Positions 12,912 through 13,964 of a stretch of 13,964 nt of DNA are shown piece after piece. The position numbers and the translations under genes were made by a program. Location: NCBI GenBank assembly GCA_043800975.1, contig JAZDMK010000021.1, forward strand, positions 1-13,964, in the 5' to 3' direction. This DNA is from JAZDMK01 sp043800975. GTDB taxonomy: Bacteria > Bacteroidota > Bacteroidia > Bacteroidales > JAHJDW01. Positions within the stretch are counted from its first letter, which is position 1, and every line of letters begins with the position of its first letter. The notes beneath the pieces were generated by a model. The model made no database searches, was not told the DNA's origin, and was given only the letters and a program-made list of their open reading frames with translations.

Positions 12912-13490
12912 ATGCGAAAATGCGCTGGCATATTTGCTTTTTTCTTTTTGCTTCTTTTTGCCCGGTCATTGGATGCACAGGATACCATAATTGTAAAATC
13001 AGATTCTGTTCTCGCGAAAGATACCATCAAACACTCGCCACGCAAAGCAACCATTATGTCGGCTCTACTTCCCGGCCTTGGACAAATTTATAACCGAAAG
13101 TACTGGAAGGTGCCTGTAATTTATGCAGCGCTTGCTGTTGACGGATATTTTTTTATTAGTAACAGAAACAATTACGTTGATTACTGGCGTGCATACAAAG
13201 ACAGAACAGATACGCTTTCTTCAACCGTTGATCCTTATGTTGGTATTTATGATAATGATCAGTTGATGCAGATGAAAAACTATTGGCGCAAGTATATGGA
13301 GATGTCTGTAATTATTGGTGCGGCCATTTATCTGATCAACATTGTGGATGCTGCTGTGGATGCACATTTATACGATTTTGATGTGAGTGATGATTTGAGC
13401 ATGAACATTCGTCCTGCTGTTTTTTATACAGGAATGAGAACACAGTCGATGGCACCCGGATTAAGTTTAACACTTCGTTTTAAGAAATGA
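12912..13490 (+). CDS. DUF5683 membrane protein
   Basis: A 192-residue protein with an N-terminal signal or membrane segment (about 5-22, ending SLDAQ). The conserved DUF5683 core follows: KATIMSALLPGLGQIYNRKY (about 45-64), WKVPVIYAALAVDGYFFISN as a membrane segment, and YMEMSVIIGAAIYLINIVDA as another, then VDAHLYDFDVSD and a short strand-rich end. The GLGQIYN block and the location between parB and dapB are typical of Bacteroidetes. The function is unknown. The gene starts 8 bases after the parB stop and overlaps dapB by ATGA (13487-13490), so its translation is tied to dapB. Confidence 0.9.
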   Translation: MRKCAGIFAFFFLLLFARSLDAQDTIIVKSDSVLAKDTIKHSPRKATIMSALLPGLGQIYNRKYWKVPVIYAALAVDGYFFISNRNNYVDYWRAYKDRTDTLSSTVDPYVGIYDNDQLMQMKNYWRKYMEMSVIIGAAIYLINIVDAAVDAHLYDFDVSDDLSMNIRPAVFYTGMRTQSMAPGLSLTLRFKK

Positions 13491-13964
13491 AAATAGCACT
13501 CATCGGATACGGAAAGATGGGCCGCTCGATTGAAGCAGCAGCCATAGAAAGAAATCATGAGATTGTTCTGAAGGCTGATGTTGATATCAACGTTCGTGAT
13601 TTATCCGAACTGCTGCGTGGCGCAGATGTAGCGATCGAGTTTTCGGTTCCTTCTGCTGCACCTGCCAATATACTTGCCTGCTTCGAAGCAGACGTTCCCG
13701 TTGTAACAGGTACTACCGGCTGGAAAGATCAGTTTGAAAATATCAAAAGTAAATGCGAAGAAAGAAAAGGTTCTCTGTTTTATGCATCCAATTTCAGCAT
13801 CGGGATGAACCTGATGTTTGCATTAAACAAGTACATGGCAAAAATGACAGGGAATCAAAATCAATATAAAATTTCACTCGAAGAAATCCATCATACGCAG
13901 AAGCTCGATGCACCCAGCGGTACAGCAATTACACTGGCCGATGACATTATCAAAAATCATCCTG
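13487..13964 (+). CDS. dapB: 4-hydroxy-tetrahydrodipicolinate reductase (3' end beyond window)
   Basis: The first 159 residues of DapB, which reduces the dihydrodipicolinate precursor with NAD(P)H on the way to diaminopimelate and lysine. The ATG is read within the ATGA that overlaps the DUF5683 stop. It begins MKIALIGYGKMGRSIE, the nucleotide-binding loop. EFSVPSAA and VVTGTTGW follow, then SNFSIGMN and the catalytic motif EIHHTQKLDAPSGTA, with the paired His and the Lys expected in the active site. The spacer between the nucleotide loop and EFSVPSAA is short, fitting the compact (about 240-residue) DapB form of this phylum. The frame is open at the right edge, so the gene is cut by the window, not broken. 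Confidence 0.95.
   Translation, partial: MKIALIGYGKMGRSIEAAAIERNHEIVLKADVDINVRDLSELLRGADVAIEFSVPSAAPANILACFEADVPVVTGTTGWKDQFENIKSKCEERKGSLFYASNFSIGMNLMFALNKYMAKMTGNQNQYKISLEEIHHTQKLDAPSGTAITLADDIIKNHP

Overview
The window looks like chromosome of a member of the Bacteroidetes (Bacteroidota). The evidence is the gene set and order (long-form nusB, then a DUF1573 lipoprotein, then yajC; parA-parB-DUF5683-dapB; a PUR/DUF3276 protein; a DUF2752 protein; a CCC-type membrane protein) and several TAnnTTTG -7 promoter boxes, the element used by the sigma factor of this phylum. Genes are AT-leaning and closely packed. No rRNA, tRNA, transposase, integrase, phage gene or CRISPR array was found. The genus cannot be named from this sequence.

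Layout. (1) 1-1528 is the accessory part. It holds the 3' end of a jelly-roll-like surface protein, a two-copy 20-bp direct repeat, a small XRE/Cro-type regulator on the minus strand, and then about 670 bp without a credible gene. That gap contains a 12-unit, exactly 21-bp-phased degenerate minisatellite (921-1172) and a pair of tandem perfect hairpins (1437-1496) that look like a dispersed intergenic repeat. (2) 1529-8265 is a long run of minus-strand genes. In transcription order these are nusB, a DUF1573 lipoprotein and yajC; a hairpin/T-tract; coaE, a DUF2752 protein, a CCC-type membrane protein and nnr; a 108-bp intergenic inverted-repeat element; then an M16 peptidase and an O-methyltransferase. 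(3) 8266-8384 is a divergent promoter region. (4) 8385-13964 runs on the plus strand: a secreted M28 peptidase, a PUR-domain protein with its own terminator, then a metallo-beta-lactamase-fold hydrolase, parA, parB, a DUF5683 protein and dapB (cut by the window edge) in one tight transcription unit.

How the genes relate. Most are housekeeping: transcription (nusB), secretion (yajC), CoA synthesis (coaE), repair of damaged NAD(P)H (nnr), chromosome segregation (parAB) and lysine/diaminopimelate synthesis (dapB). Start/stop overlaps (TGATG at 2171-2175; ATGA at 5579-5582, 12007-12010 and 13487-13490) point to translational coupling in several pairs.

The most unusual sequence is the phase-locked 21-bp array next to the XRE-type regulator, together with the tandem hairpins between that array and the O-methyltransferase gene. 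I found no clear new multi-gene system. The remaining unusual signals are regulatory, the best being a hairpin and T8 tract that abut the coaE start codon just downstream of a -7 box.
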